From positions 3,055,501-3,119,500 of the forward strand of contig NC_064011.1 of NCBI RefSeq assembly GCF_932276165.1: a DNA stretch of 64,000 bases. Reading direction: 5' to 3'. The notes beneath the pieces were generated by a model that was not told the DNA's origin, searched no databases, and saw only the letters and a program-made list of their open reading frames with translations. The stretch's first letter is position 1. Every line of letters starts with the position of its first letter. This document shows positions 23,490 to 34,259 of this stretch, piece after piece. The DNA is from Plutella xylostella (lineage: Eukaryota; Arthropoda; Insecta; Lepidoptera; Plutellidae). Made by a program: the position numbers and the translations under genes.

Positions 23490-24461
23490 GGATCACCAGA
23501 ACCGTGGAACCATTTTCAGTCAAGTCAGCCGTCAAGTTTACAGGATAGAGGTGTGCTACTTTATGTGATCAACAAAATGTCTATGTAGAACCTAAAAAAA
23601 TTCCCACTCTAAAGTGGTCTTTTGTATTAAACTTCAGCTTACAATAAAACTTATAAATGTTTCATGTGTGATAATTGTTTTTTCAATAATAATAATTGAG
23701 TGGGACCAATACGATGGTCCGAAGGCGGAAGCGCCGTGGAAACGTTTTCCCGCCAACATTTGGTGGATTTTTGTTGGTAGTTTGACACATTATTTAGAAT
23801 AGTAACACATGTAGAACAATATCTGAGGGTTTGCGAGTCGGAAAGTTTTCCTAAGATATGATCAGAACATAATTTAGGTTCGAAAGTTTGGCGAAAGGGA
23901 TATTGAAACGTATAATTTCAGTACTTCTCAAATATTTCGTTGGTTTACTGTTAGTTTTAAGAATGAATAGTTTTAGTATGTTTAAGTTTTCTGGCTGGCA
24001 CTCGTTTTACAAGTACAAACATACTAAATGTCATAGGTCTAATGGAATAGATAGCAATTTTTGTTTGAAAGAAGCGAATCATCAGACTTTTCATTCTTAA
24101 AACTAATAATAAACTACACTTCGAGGGCCTTAATTTTAGTGATGGTTCATCAAAATTTATTCATCCATCTCAGCATCTCCTCTCACGCTGTCATCTGTGA
24201 TGAGAATGTTGTATTTGATTATTATTAAAAGCCAAATCCATCTACTCATTCATAATTTTGCTGCATTTTTCTATTTACGATAAGTATGCTTTGCTTCGTT
24301 TCTGCATAAGTACGTATCACCTCTTTATTTATTAATTTCCTATCGAACGTAATTGGCATCGTTACTAAAGTGAACTAAATTAAAACATTGTTAAACTAAT
24401 GTCAAAATTAATATTGATTAAACGAGTAGTCTACTAAATTAAATTTCATTTAATTTCTCTC

Positions 24462-24955
24462 CTCCGAGGTAGTCTGGAAGAAATTACTCTTAGTAATAAG
24501 GCCGCCAATTGCACCATCTATGTTGTGTATTTTGTAAACAAAATGGATTTTATGATCTGAATTGTATTAAATAAGTAATGATCTTTTCCATTGTACTTAA
24601 TGATCTTACTTTGTAATTTGGTTTTACACTATTATTCTGAGATCTGGGAATGACATCTGTTCTGTGATCGCCCATTGTCTATGGTTTGTCTGTGATTAAA
24701 AATAGAGGAAGTTACTTCCGGGATCCATCATCTTTAGCTATGCGCTTGTTGTTGTTTTGCGCTGAGCAAAACAATTATTTATTATTTCTTATTAATTGTG
24801 GAATGATCAGGTGAAACTGTTGTAAAAGTAATAAATAAGTAAGTGGTAACAAGTGAGTTTAATATTGGTGCACCCTCCCTATCGGATTTGTTTACAATTT
24901 CCTCGTGTAATTTCTGTGATTGTGTGCAATAAAGAATTATCTATCTATCTACTAC
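24462..24955 (+). mobile_element. LINE 3' end with diverged or interrupted UTR
   Basis: Starts 'ggtagtctggaagaaattactcttagtaataaggccgcc' and finishes 'gattgtgtgcaataaagaattatctatctatct'. The distance between these marks, about 400 bp, is longer than in other copies (about 100 bp), so an insertion may lie between 24540 and 24890. Confidence 0.5.
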
Positions 24956-26865
24956 TACGTCAATTTCATTGACATTTACGGCAATGTGCAGCGCAGTGTT
25001 TTGTTTCATCCGCCATCTTAGTTTTGTGACTATTAGGGTTCCCGTGCAAAAACTATTGAACGAGAGAAAGATAAATCTGTTCAGTTCCGTTCTGAAACTG
25101 CACTGACAACGGCAAATAAACTATCATTTATAATCGTATTTTTATGTACAGAAAGATGTGAATAGTGACTTTGCATATATGCAGTTATTTAAAATTTAAT
25201 CTATAAAATAAACTAACTTGTAAAAGTTAATTTACTGCTGGAATATAAAGCGATGAAAAAATATTTCTCACAGACATAATCCTCGAAACACACTTGGCCA
25301 TTTTGTTTTTTTTTTGTCGATGGTGCAAGGTAATTGACAGGAGCTGCCCAGCGGCCGGGCTGTATGAAACCTTTTTACTTCTTTATTCTGCCGTGTCTCT
25401 GGTAATTTATACAGGATTCAATATTAAGGGCCGGAAAGTCCCTTTTATTTATGAACCGGTCAATTTGTAGATTAAAAGATATGAAGGAATCTTGTTAGCT
25501 GTGTGTTTTTTGGTTTTGCTATAAAAAGCACCAATCAAAATGGTTAGGTTCATTCAATTGACAAGCTGGGCTTGTATTTAATTGGTTTACGGATGGAGTC
25601 ATTATGACTTTGTACTTAATGGTATTTTAATAGTAGTGACTTATTTACATTGATGGCACTTTATTAAAATTTAGTCAGTAGATTTAAATATTATTATAAA
25701 ATATTTTTTATTGCACCTAATTAAATTAGTACTTACACACTTATTACTTTATAAATGTTACTTCTTTTTGACTCCGAAATACCGTTCCTGAAACGACCCT
25801 AATCCAAGTTACCTAGATTTAGATTTAAACCTAGATACCAAGATAAACCTATTTGGATGAACTAACAAGAAACCTCAACAATAGAGTTATTACGATCAAA
25901 CAGTCACTCACGTAGGTAAAACTTGACCTAACACGTCAACCGATCCCCGTATATAAAACACTTGACACATTTCACATGCTATGTATGTGTATATTATGTA
26001 AAAATATCCCTTCTTGAGAGCCAACTTGACGTGTGTTGGGCCCAAGTGTAAGGGCGGCTGTAGACGTTGCGACCAAAATAACAAAATACCTAAGTGTCAG
26101 TTGAAAATTGGCGGTTTTTACATTTGAATGCCATTGGATGCAGCTTTTAAACGCTTTCGACCCATCCAATTAGATTGTAAAGTAATCGAAAAACACTTAA
26201 GTTCGCGGTGTTGTTTGCTAACTGTCGATTTGGTACATTTTTTTTTGTTTTCTTATCAAGAGCTCGATTAAGGTTTGTCACCATGGGTAAAGGATTGGCC
26301 AGATAACTTGGCCCAGGTATGACCTGTTATTCGTGTATTCTATCTAAGTTCCATCAAAATATATAGCAGTTAATAAGTTTATGCAGATCATTGTAGTCCT
26401 TAAAATACTGTAAATACAGAGTTTAGATTCTCATGTCAGAAACACGAATCATTCCCACGAACGACTCAGAAACGTTTTTTTTAAACGCGACACTCACGCC
26501 ATTTTAAAGTTATAATTATATAAATTAATATTATTATTGTAAATAATTGTCTTATTGAGTATTGTATTGAATTAGGGGTTTTTGCCGTTGGTTAGATTAT
26601 CTATATTGTGGCCACCCTTATACCTCATACTCAGCCTTCGAAACCAACTTATAAAGGTTCAAGTACACTTATTTCCTTCTCATTATAAAGGTCTCCTTAC
26701 TACATGCCTTAGTGTTCTTAATCTCTGTGCCTTAAGGATCAGTTTTGCACTGCTAGTTTTATATTTTATCCCTGGATATGGGAGATATAATGCTATAACA
26801 GAAGTGGTGGAATATAACGCAATTTTGAACCTCGTAAGAAGTGTGTTTGAATGTAGATAATAATA
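24956..26865. other. Intergenic stretch, no gene supported
   Basis: Unique AT-rich DNA. A 92-codon ORF at 26582-26860 and a 65-codon minus ORF at 25972-26169 lack recognisable domains or exon signals. Confidence 0.4.
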
Positions 26866-26869
26866 TACT

Positions 26870-27077
26870 TATCCTAATAATTAATGAAAACGCAAAAGTC
26901 TGTAAGTATGAATGGATATTTCTACCTAAGTCTTTCAAATTAAAACAGCTGAACCGATTCTGATGAAATTTGGTGTGTAGGAAGCTGATACCCTGTACCT
27001 ACTAAAACTAGACTACTTTTGATGGCTGAGTTGCCCCGTGTAACCCTTTCGAGACGTAGCTCGCGGGAAAAGCTACT
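26870..27077 (+). mobile_element. Diverged Helitron-like element of a second family
   Basis: Same layout as the main Helitron-like family but different sequence: tcctaataattaatgaaaacg at the 5' end, a core 'cagctgaaccgattctgatgaaatttgg', and a 3' part 'gacgtagctcgcgggaaaagct'. Confidence 0.5.
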
Positions 27078-28018
27078 TACTGACATTTATTATAAGTTTT
27101 CCACGAATTGCTATTTTCGTATGATGATGAGCTAAAATAAGGCTCAAGTAAGCAAACACAAACAAACGAAAATTGCCTTTTTCTTGGATTTTTTGGTAGA
27201 TTTAAGATGACATGTTGGCAGATGTGGATATATGTAGCACATTTCGTGCCAATTTTGACTGCCGGCCGAAGCAGATAATGTTTTGTTTGGGACCTAGAAA
27301 TCTGACCCCTCAGTAGCACTGTTACAGCGATGGGGGTCAGGTTTCTGTGCGCAGACTGTACCTACCTCTAGTATTAGTTCTGACTGAGTCTGTTGTGCTG
27401 TCTTATGTTACTTAACAATATTTAAATAAAAAAAATATTGAATCGGCACTTACCTTAACATCTGTAGCTTTAAAATTCTCCAAAAAGGACGTCCACCGAA
27501 CAACCATAAAATTGAGCCATAAAAATTATACTTTGTGAATGTAAATACGTTGTAGGTACTGTATATGTGTGGTATGATAATAATGTTGAAAAGAAAAAAA
27601 AAGTAAGTAAAAGCACTTCTTATACAGGGTGTAGATTTATGTTTGGTAGTTTTGCCAGTTGGGTTTTGCATAACCCGATTGTATTTTTTGGACGATGTCA
27701 TGCAGAAGTGAACTAATTAGTTATTGTGTTCACTGCACGCTATTTTTGCGGTTTGCAATGTCTGGGTTCCGTAAAATACAATAAATTTTATTGATTTCTT
27801 TCATAACATAGTTTATGCTGTGCTGTAATCTACAAGATTTTCGAGGTGATGTTACATCGGAGTATATTGTAAATATTCGTTTTTAAGGATTATTTTGGTT
27901 AAATAAATAAATACAACTTACATTTCCGAAAAAAGGTGTTTTAAAGACATGTAGGGAACCTCTTTCAATGGGGGATCAAAAAAGTGCATTTCGGGTGTGG
28001 TACACGTGTGTATTTCAT
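27078..28018. other. Intergenic stretch, no gene seen
   Basis: AT-rich. Two minus-strand ORFs (80 and 83 codons) have low-information sequence and no support. A 'tatacagggtgta' motif at about 27620 could be a MITE end. Confidence 0.35.
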
Positions 28019-28147
28019 AAGGGTGCTAACATAGAGAATCGGGTTCCCTGTATCTACCTGTACCGGTAACCTGATTATGCGAAAGCGCTCACTCACAGAG
28101 CAATTCCCGGATTTTTAAATGTCATGATTCTCTATGTAAGCACCCTT
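28019..28147. mobile_element. MITE, AAGGGTGCTTACATAGAGAAT family
   Basis: Left end aagggtgctaacatagagaatc and right end gattctctatgtaagcaccctt are inverted repeats of 22 bp with one mismatch. 129 bp, non-coding. Confidence 0.7.
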
Positions 28148-28388
28148 ACTTATGGTGATAAAAAATGTCATGGTTCTGTTTTGCATAACCCAGTCCGCTG
28201 CTCATTCGACTAATAAGAAAATGACCGGCTGTCATGTTCATTTTTATCGAATTACAATAAGAAGCATTCAGGCTGCATGCAAATCGCAAAAAAATTACCC
28301 GCATAAATAATGTGGGCTACCATATTTATTTTAATACTAGCTTTTGCGCGCAACGCCTTTGACTTTATGCGAAACAAATCCTAACTAA

Positions 28389-28597
28389 TCCTAACTAATA
28401 TTATAAATGCGAAAGTAACTGTGTCTGTCTGTCTGTCTGTCTGTTACTCTTTCACGCCAAAACTACTGAACGGATTTAAATGAAATTTGGTATACATATG
28501 GTCTAGACCCTGAGAAAGAACATAGGCTACTTTTTATCCCGAAATTCCAACGGAAAAAAACTTTTTAAGGCGAAGCGAAGCTCGTGGGAACAGCTAG
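28389..28597 (+). mobile_element. Helitron-like element (copy 7)
   Basis: The 5' end is duplicated (tcctaactaatcctaactaa from 28379). About five CTGT units, then the conserved core and 3' end gtgggaacagctag followed by T. Confidence 0.8.
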
Positions 28598-29100
28598 TGC
28601 AACATAAAGGTGTCTTTTGGCGGCGAGTTATGTTACGGATGACGAGGCGTACCGTTACTAGTGATTTCTATCTACAGGGTGTTCAGCACTGGGCCCTCAT
28701 TATGCCCGGGTTATGTGGTGCCTAAGAATGTACAAAAACAAAATTACCTATATAAAAAGTTGGCATAGGTAGGTACTTATTGCATAAATAATATGAATCT
28801 GACAGTCTCATAACATTATAAGATCAAAAAAATAACTTTATTAGGTATAGCTTGTAATAAATTCTTGTGTTAAGTATTATTATTATTATCAAGAGCCATC
28901 ATAGGCTGAGCTTATTTCTAGACCAATATTTTTTCTCGCTTAGATTGCAAGTAAGTACCGTTGGTAATATAATTACATTGGCTTCCCCTTTAATTTTATT
29001 ACAAACACTTTAATTTTATAATCTTATAGAAATTATAATAGGGAAAAATACCTAACTTATAGAAATTTTATGTTTCGATAAAATGTCATTACTCTCATAC
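28598..29100. other. Intergenic stretch, no gene seen
   Basis: AT-rich with a possible MITE terminus (ctacagggtgttcagc) near 28674. Nothing else recognised. Confidence 0.35.
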
Positions 29101-29102
29101 AT

Positions 29103-29313
29103 ACACTCATGGGCAATGAAAAGTTTCCACTGAGTAAAGCACCAAATTACTCGTAAACGGAAAAAGCTAGCTTAATGACGCCTTCTGCAACATTGAAGTT
29201 CATTTAACAGATCATCAGGATATTACCAACTAAAATCGGTAATATTTGGTAATATTGGGGTCGTTTGTTTTTAAAATTTTGTGAGTGAAACTTTTTCATT
29301 GCCCGGCAGTGTA
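29103..29313. mobile_element. MITE, TACACTCA..GGCAATGAAAA family
   Basis: Left end acactcatgggcaatgaaaagtttcc, right end complementary (gaaactttttcattgcccggcagtgt). Other copies: 33122-33589 (interrupted), with right-end fragments at 48510-48590 and 55770-55850. Confidence 0.65.
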
Positions 29314-29794
29314 TTTGTTAAGAACATTTATCTTCCACCGATGAGTCTCAGCATACAACTGTTTGCGCTGGGGTGGCCAATGTAATTCTTCTGCTGACTT
29401 TACATAATAGGAGTATAATAATTTCTAATAGGCGTCCTCCAGACCGCAATGTTTGCATGTCGCCATTTTTTGCCTCCCCGGTGAATTATCTACATATATT
29501 CGTTTTGCCTTTGAGGTAGGTAAACTTGCAAAGGTTCTTACGATCAGAGAATATATTCTCTTTGACAGTCGCTGTCTCTTAACTCAACAACTCTGTCCTC
29601 ATCCATCCTCAATCATCCTCACTTAAATCTAGTTAATTACGTCTACTCCCGATTAATGGTTCTTCGACAGACAGGCACTTTAGCTTGCAGATTATTCAAA
29701 ATCATTAAGTAATTGATAATTTTAATTATTTTTTAGTAACAAGATAAAATTACTATTTACTTACTAGATTTGCCATTTCAAACTCACAAACCTA

Positions 29795-29935
29795 TCTATC
29801 GTATCACGTCGAGATCGCAGCGTCGATATGAATGTATGATACATAATTTTTATCTCAGCTCCGGGCTTGCGTGCTGCGCGATAAAAATAAATATTTATGT
29901 TTAATCCAGATCTCGAGACGTGATAAGTTTTTAAC
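29795..29935. mobile_element. Possible MITE, GTATCACGTCGAGATC ends
   Basis: 'atcgtatcacgtcgagatcg' at the left is complementary, with mismatches, to 'agatctcgagacgtgataag' at the right. Single copy in the window. Confidence 0.35.
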
Positions 29936-30095
29936 GCGCTCAGCCTTGTGTCTCGGGAAATATAATCAACCCCTTATCTTTTAGCCTGTTTTTAAAGTAG
30001 CAATATACAGATACGATTGATAAAATTGGTCATTGTTTACAGGGTTATAATGACGGGAATATAATTTTTTGCTCAACAAATTGGGAGCTTTTTTA

Positions 30096-30889
30096 TTAAC
30101 CGACTTCAAAAAAAGGAGGAGGTTCTCAATTCGTCGGGATCTTTTTTTTTTTTATATATTTTTTTTTATGTATGTTCACTGATTACTCCGCCGTTTATGG
30201 ACCGATTTTGAAAATTATTTTTTTGTTGTATTGGGTTGAGCTTCCAGGTGGTCCCATTTTTTTTTCAGAATTTTATCTCACCCCCAAGGGTGGGTAAAGG
30301 GGTAAAAACAGGGTATGAATTTCCATTTTGGGCACATATTAACCGATTCTAATGAAATTAAGAACGTAAATATAGTTCTTATAACAAAAAAATATGATGG
30401 TGACCTTGAGCTGATCTGATGATGGAAACGGAAGGCAGTCAAGGGAACTCCTCAACGGTATATAGCAACTATACTTCGTGTTTAGGCTTGAATGATTCGT
30501 ATTGATTAGTAGGACTTTTTGGTATCATTTGCACCTTACTTTTGATTGAAAATTATTTGCAAATAAACTAAAAACTATAAAATAAAATAATAATTAAAAA
30601 AATTAAAAAACCGACTTCAAAAAACCACTAAAATGTAAGAAATAATTTAAGGTTTACACAAATTCTACTCGTATGTGACAGTACAAATATACCTAAGCAG
30701 GAACTGTTCTTTTTTGAAGTTGGTGCCATATTTCTTTAGATTACTTTGTCACCGCACCAACATCAAAAAAGAACAGTTCCTGCTTAGGTATATTTGTACT
30801 GTCACATACGAGTAGAATTTGTGTAAACCTTAAATTATTTCTTACATTTTAGTGGTTTTTTGAAGTCGGTTTTTTAATTTTTTTAATTA
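30096..30889. mobile_element. Composite repeat with ACCGACTTCAAAAAA termini
   Basis: Starts 'ttaaccgacttcaaaaaaaggaggaggttctcaattcg' and ends in the inverted form 'ttttttgaagtcggtttttt'. The middle has 'gattactccgccgtttatgg' and 'cacccccaagggtgggtaaa'. Its right third is the long foldback at 30591-30889. Of the type common in lepidopteran genomes; non-coding. Confidence 0.55.
30591..30889. repeat. Long near-perfect inverted repeat (foldback)
   Basis: Two arms of about 136 bp (30591-30726 and 30754-30889) are nearly perfectly complementary around a 27-base spacer. The outer arm ends are taattaaaaaaattaaaaaaccg and its complement; the inner ends are ttttttgaagttggtgc and gcaccaacatcaaaaaa, with one clear mismatch. 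A transcript of this region would be a long hairpin RNA. Confidence 0.85.
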
Positions 30890-30899
30890 TGCCTGTAAT

Positions 30900-32330
30900 A
30901 TTAACTTTTTTTCCAGAAGTTCACTTATATAAATGCCCCCTGTATATACTTATATATACAGTATATACCTGTATAGGTTATTACCTATGACTGTTGTGCT
31001 TTTGTCGCTTTATTACTATTCTAACCGATCAATTTCAAATTTAAGACATCGTAATTCGTAATCAACCAACAAATTGCAATTTACGTAAATATGTATAGAA
31101 AACTATTTAAATGGATGACCTTATAATAACCAATTTTTTTACTGTAGGACCTTTCTTCCTTAAAAATAGTCTCAACCTACAGTATGTTATTTTAGTGCCC
31201 GTCTCTCTCTGTACCTACAATTACTTGCCTAAATGAATTTTAATAACTGTCTTCAGTTCTCCTTTTTTAGCCCTGTAGATAGGATACAGGGTGATCAAAA
31301 TACACGGGTGTACTTTCAATAAATACTTAAACACCTACTGCGCTTATAAAAAAATAGCAGTTCTCATCAATTATAGGGGATTCAGAGCTGTCATGATACA
31401 CGGTTGGATAAAGTTGCAAAGTATAGTCTGTTTGAATAATAAGGGCTGATTTCGTCTCGGTGTTGGAGAAAAACACTCTCTGTACTACCACTAAGAACTT
31501 TAAACACTGTTTAACAAGTGTTTAAAACGAAATTTGACAGATTTTGTAGGCTTTAAAATACAATATAAACTGAATTCACTCATACTTGGCATAAAAGCTA
31601 AGTAATTTTTAAGTATTTAGAAACTAGGTTTTTAAAATAAAACATAAAGTATAACATTTGTGCAATAAAGTATTAAATAAATAAATAAATAAAAACTAAT
31701 TAAATACTTTAGAATACAAACTTAAAAATACTAGCTAAAATGATTACTTTCGCAATTAAACTATTTATTTTGAATGTAGTTTATTTGTTTTAAATGAAGT
31801 ATGTACAACCAGGTTTCTCTGTAATCATATTTTAAGCCTAATGAAATACATAAAAAATAATAATGATAGGTTTACTTACTGAACCAGAATTTTTGAGGTA
31901 TTACATAATGTTTAAAAAGCAAAACTTTTAATTGCGTTTCAATATTGCTCAACCACTGCCCAAGACGGAACAAACCCCGACTGCACTAATAAAGGATGCG
32001 CAGGTCTTCTTGTGTGTAATTTCAATCAATAAACCGATCCGCGTGATACTTAAGGCGATGTTGCCAACAAATTGATGTTTAATGTGCCTCGCCTTAAAGT
32101 AGGGTGCACATGGAGTTATACTTTGCAGGTACATTAGGAGGGTACTTTTTGGGACGATGCGACACCCTTAAACATACGACGGAGAGTGATTTTTTTGTAT
32201 ATAAAGTTTGTTTTTAAAATCCGGCGGTAAAAGAGTGTTGTTATAAGTTTAACTTGTCTGTTATAGCGTAGTTTTCAAACGGCTGAACCGACATTCGTTT
32301 TAATAATAAATATAATATAAAATAAAAAAT
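30900..32330. other. Intergenic stretch, no gene supported
   Basis: AT-rich. A LINE-like tail (gtgcaataaagtattaaataaataaataaataa) lies at about 31655-31695. The 61-codon minus ORF at 31949-32134 is unremarkable. Confidence 0.35.
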
Positions 32331-32332
32331 AT

Positions 32333-32450
32333 AAACACTCACACCTTGTACTAATGTACTCCTTTGCGGGGTAGGCAGAGGTACATTGCTGCACCCACTT
32401 TTCGCCAGTGTTTGTGTTAGTCCCAATGTAATAGGGGACGGGCCTATATT
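32333..32450. repeat. Interspersed repeat, 'gtaggcagaggt' family
   Basis: 'cactcacaccttgtactaatgtactcctttgcggggtaggcagaggtacattgctgcacccacttttcgcca' to 'aataggggacgggcctat'. Same family as 12259 and 48733. Confidence 0.55.
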
Positions 32451-32581
32451 CGTTTTATTTTTCACGAATTTACAGTCACCCCGTTTTCGCTTACTATTAT
32501 ATTATTATAACACTTTTGCACACTCAACCTGTATATCAATATGACACAGTTGATACGTCACTCAGTGGGTCCGCAGTGGGG

Positions 32582-32734
32582 TTACCACCACCGTACATTA
32601 GCAACTAACAATCCTTAACGCTTAGCAACGCTGCTGCTCGCTTATCATATATGACGTAACTTGTATGGATCTGACAGATGTTTTAAAAAACGAGTGACGC
32701 TGCTTATAGATTGTTAATTGAGTCGGTGGTGGTA
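32582..32734. mobile_element. MITE, 'ccaccaccg..cggtggtgg' family
   Basis: Ends ttaccaccaccgtac and gtcggtggtggta are complementary. Inner arms 'attagcaactaacaatcc' and 'tagattgttaattgag' pair, as do 'gcttatcatatatgacg' flanks. See also 2129-2262. Confidence 0.55.
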
Positions 32735-32987
32735 CACTAGATGAAGTCCCTGAACTAAGCATGATAGTAAAGTTTATAACCTTTATGGTCACCCTACTGT
32801 TCCATAACGACCTCTTGGCAGGCACTAAAGGCGATTGATGTCATTTTAACATGCTAAATTATAAGGTGAGGAAAAGAGGAATTTCAGAACCTTTATGGCA
32901 CCTACATCAAAGTATGTATGTATATTAAATATTTATTGTATATTCTTTATTCCTGCTACACTTTACCGTTTACATCTCCTTCCACCC

Positions 32988-33120
32988 AAAGGTTGTCTGG
33001 AAGAAATCGCTTTTAGCGATAAGACCGCCATTTGTAGGTACATATGTGTTAGATTAAGTTTTGTATTGTTGTCCATATTTTTGTGTGCAAATAAAGAATA
33101 TCTTATCTTATCTTATCTTA
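32988..33120 (+). mobile_element. LINE 3' end (CR1/Jockey-like tail)
   Basis: 'aaaggttgtctggaagaaatcgcttttagcgataagaccgccatttgta', then 'tttgtgtgcaaataaagaatatcttatcttatcttatctta'. The polyadenylation signal followed by TTATC repeats marks the 3' terminus. The stem atcgct/agcgat is conserved in form across copies. Confidence 0.65.
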
Positions 33121-33121
33121 T

Positions 33122-33589
33122 GTACACTCACAACTCACGAGCAATGAAAAAGTTCCATTTACAACCAATACCTATATCAACGCAAAATAACCCCTTTTTT
33201 AAAAACAATTATGTGATCAAAATAATTATTTACGATTTTAGTTGGTAATATTTAGAAACTAGCTGTTCCCGCGCGCTTCGCATCGCCTTAAAAAGTTTTC
33301 CCGTGGGAATTCCGGGATAAAAAATAGCCTATGTTCTTTCTCAGGGTCTAGACCGTATGTATACCAAATTTCATTCAAATCCGTTCAGTAGTTTTGGCGT
33401 GAAAGAGTAACAGACAGACAGACAGACAGACAGTTACTTTCGCATTTATAATATTAGTTAGGATTAGGATTAGGATTAGTTAGGATGTACTTCAATATTG
33501 CAGACGGTGGCGGCGGCGTCATTAAGCTAGTATTATCCGTTTAGGAGTAATTTGGTACTATTTTCACTGGAACTTTTTCATTGCTTGTT
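33122..33589. mobile_element. MITE, TACACTCA family, split by a Helitron-like element
   Basis: Left end at 33122 (gtacactcacaactcacgagcaatgaaaaagttcc) and right end 'tttcactggaactttttcattgc' at about 33567-33589 belong together. Bases 33259-33484 are the inserted Helitron-like copy, so this MITE was there first. Confidence 0.65.
33259..33484 (-). mobile_element. Helitron-like element (copy 8), nested
   Basis: Minus-strand copy from ctagctgttcccgcgcgctt to ttataatattagttagga, followed by extra 'ttaggattaggattagttagga' units that repeat its terminal bases. Inserted in a MITE. Confidence 0.8.
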
Positions 33590-33858
33590 ACTTACCCATA
33601 CCAATTTTACACTCATGTTCGTGGCATCCATAAGAAACACACCAATATTACGTACGTACTTACCATATTTTACCCATTGCAAAGTAAAGTAAGTATAGCC
33701 TGACTACCATTATTGATTTATTGAATTAATCCATGGAGGTATTGTATATTTGTGTACATTCGGAGTTTATCAGTGGTACTTAGTATTCATTCCAGTAATT
33801 TCAGAGGTTTATTATAAAAAAGTACATGTATTATATTATATTATGTATATTCTATGTG

Positions 33859-34022
33859 GAGGTTGTAAGTACCTGCACCTGGCTCTCTCGAATAGAAACT
33901 TTGTACATAGCCCCAAGGTCTAAACTGCCTTCCTAAGCTTGGACCATTTCCCACCACGCTGGTCCACTGCGGGTTGGTGGGTTCACATATCAAGATGTAT
34001 GCTAAATCTAGATGTACGCAGG
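33859..34022 (-). mobile_element. SINE family A, 3' part
   Basis: Minus-strand copy of body and tail only: 'gtacctgcacctggctctctcgaa' to 'cacatatcaagatgtatgctaaatctagatgt'. The tRNA-like head is missing. A small LINE-tail fragment (ttattgcttatagcaatctct) follows at 34025-34065. Confidence 0.65.
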
Positions 34023-34235
34023 ACTTATTGCTTATAGCAATCTCTAGGTACCAGACAAACTTTAGTTACCAGAAACGACCCCGCCGGACATCAAAGGAAT
34101 GAGTTAATTTTAATTGATCCTGATATGGCCGATACAACATAAATTTATCGGATATATCCGATATAATTCCGATACATTTGATTTATTGAGCTTATACGTC
34201 ATCTTATATGCGTCATGTTAGTATTTTAGGTATAA

Positions 34236-34255
34236 CCTAACCTAACCTAACCTAA
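34236..34255. repeat. Short (CCTAA)4 run
   Basis: Four exact CCTAA units, the complement of the insect telomere unit TTAGG. Too short to imply a telomere. Confidence 0.9.
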
Positions 34256-34259
34256 CATG

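Noticed and set aside
32895..33248. 117-codon ORF
   Set aside because: It runs through a LINE 3' tail and into a MITE, so it is composed of non-coding repeats.
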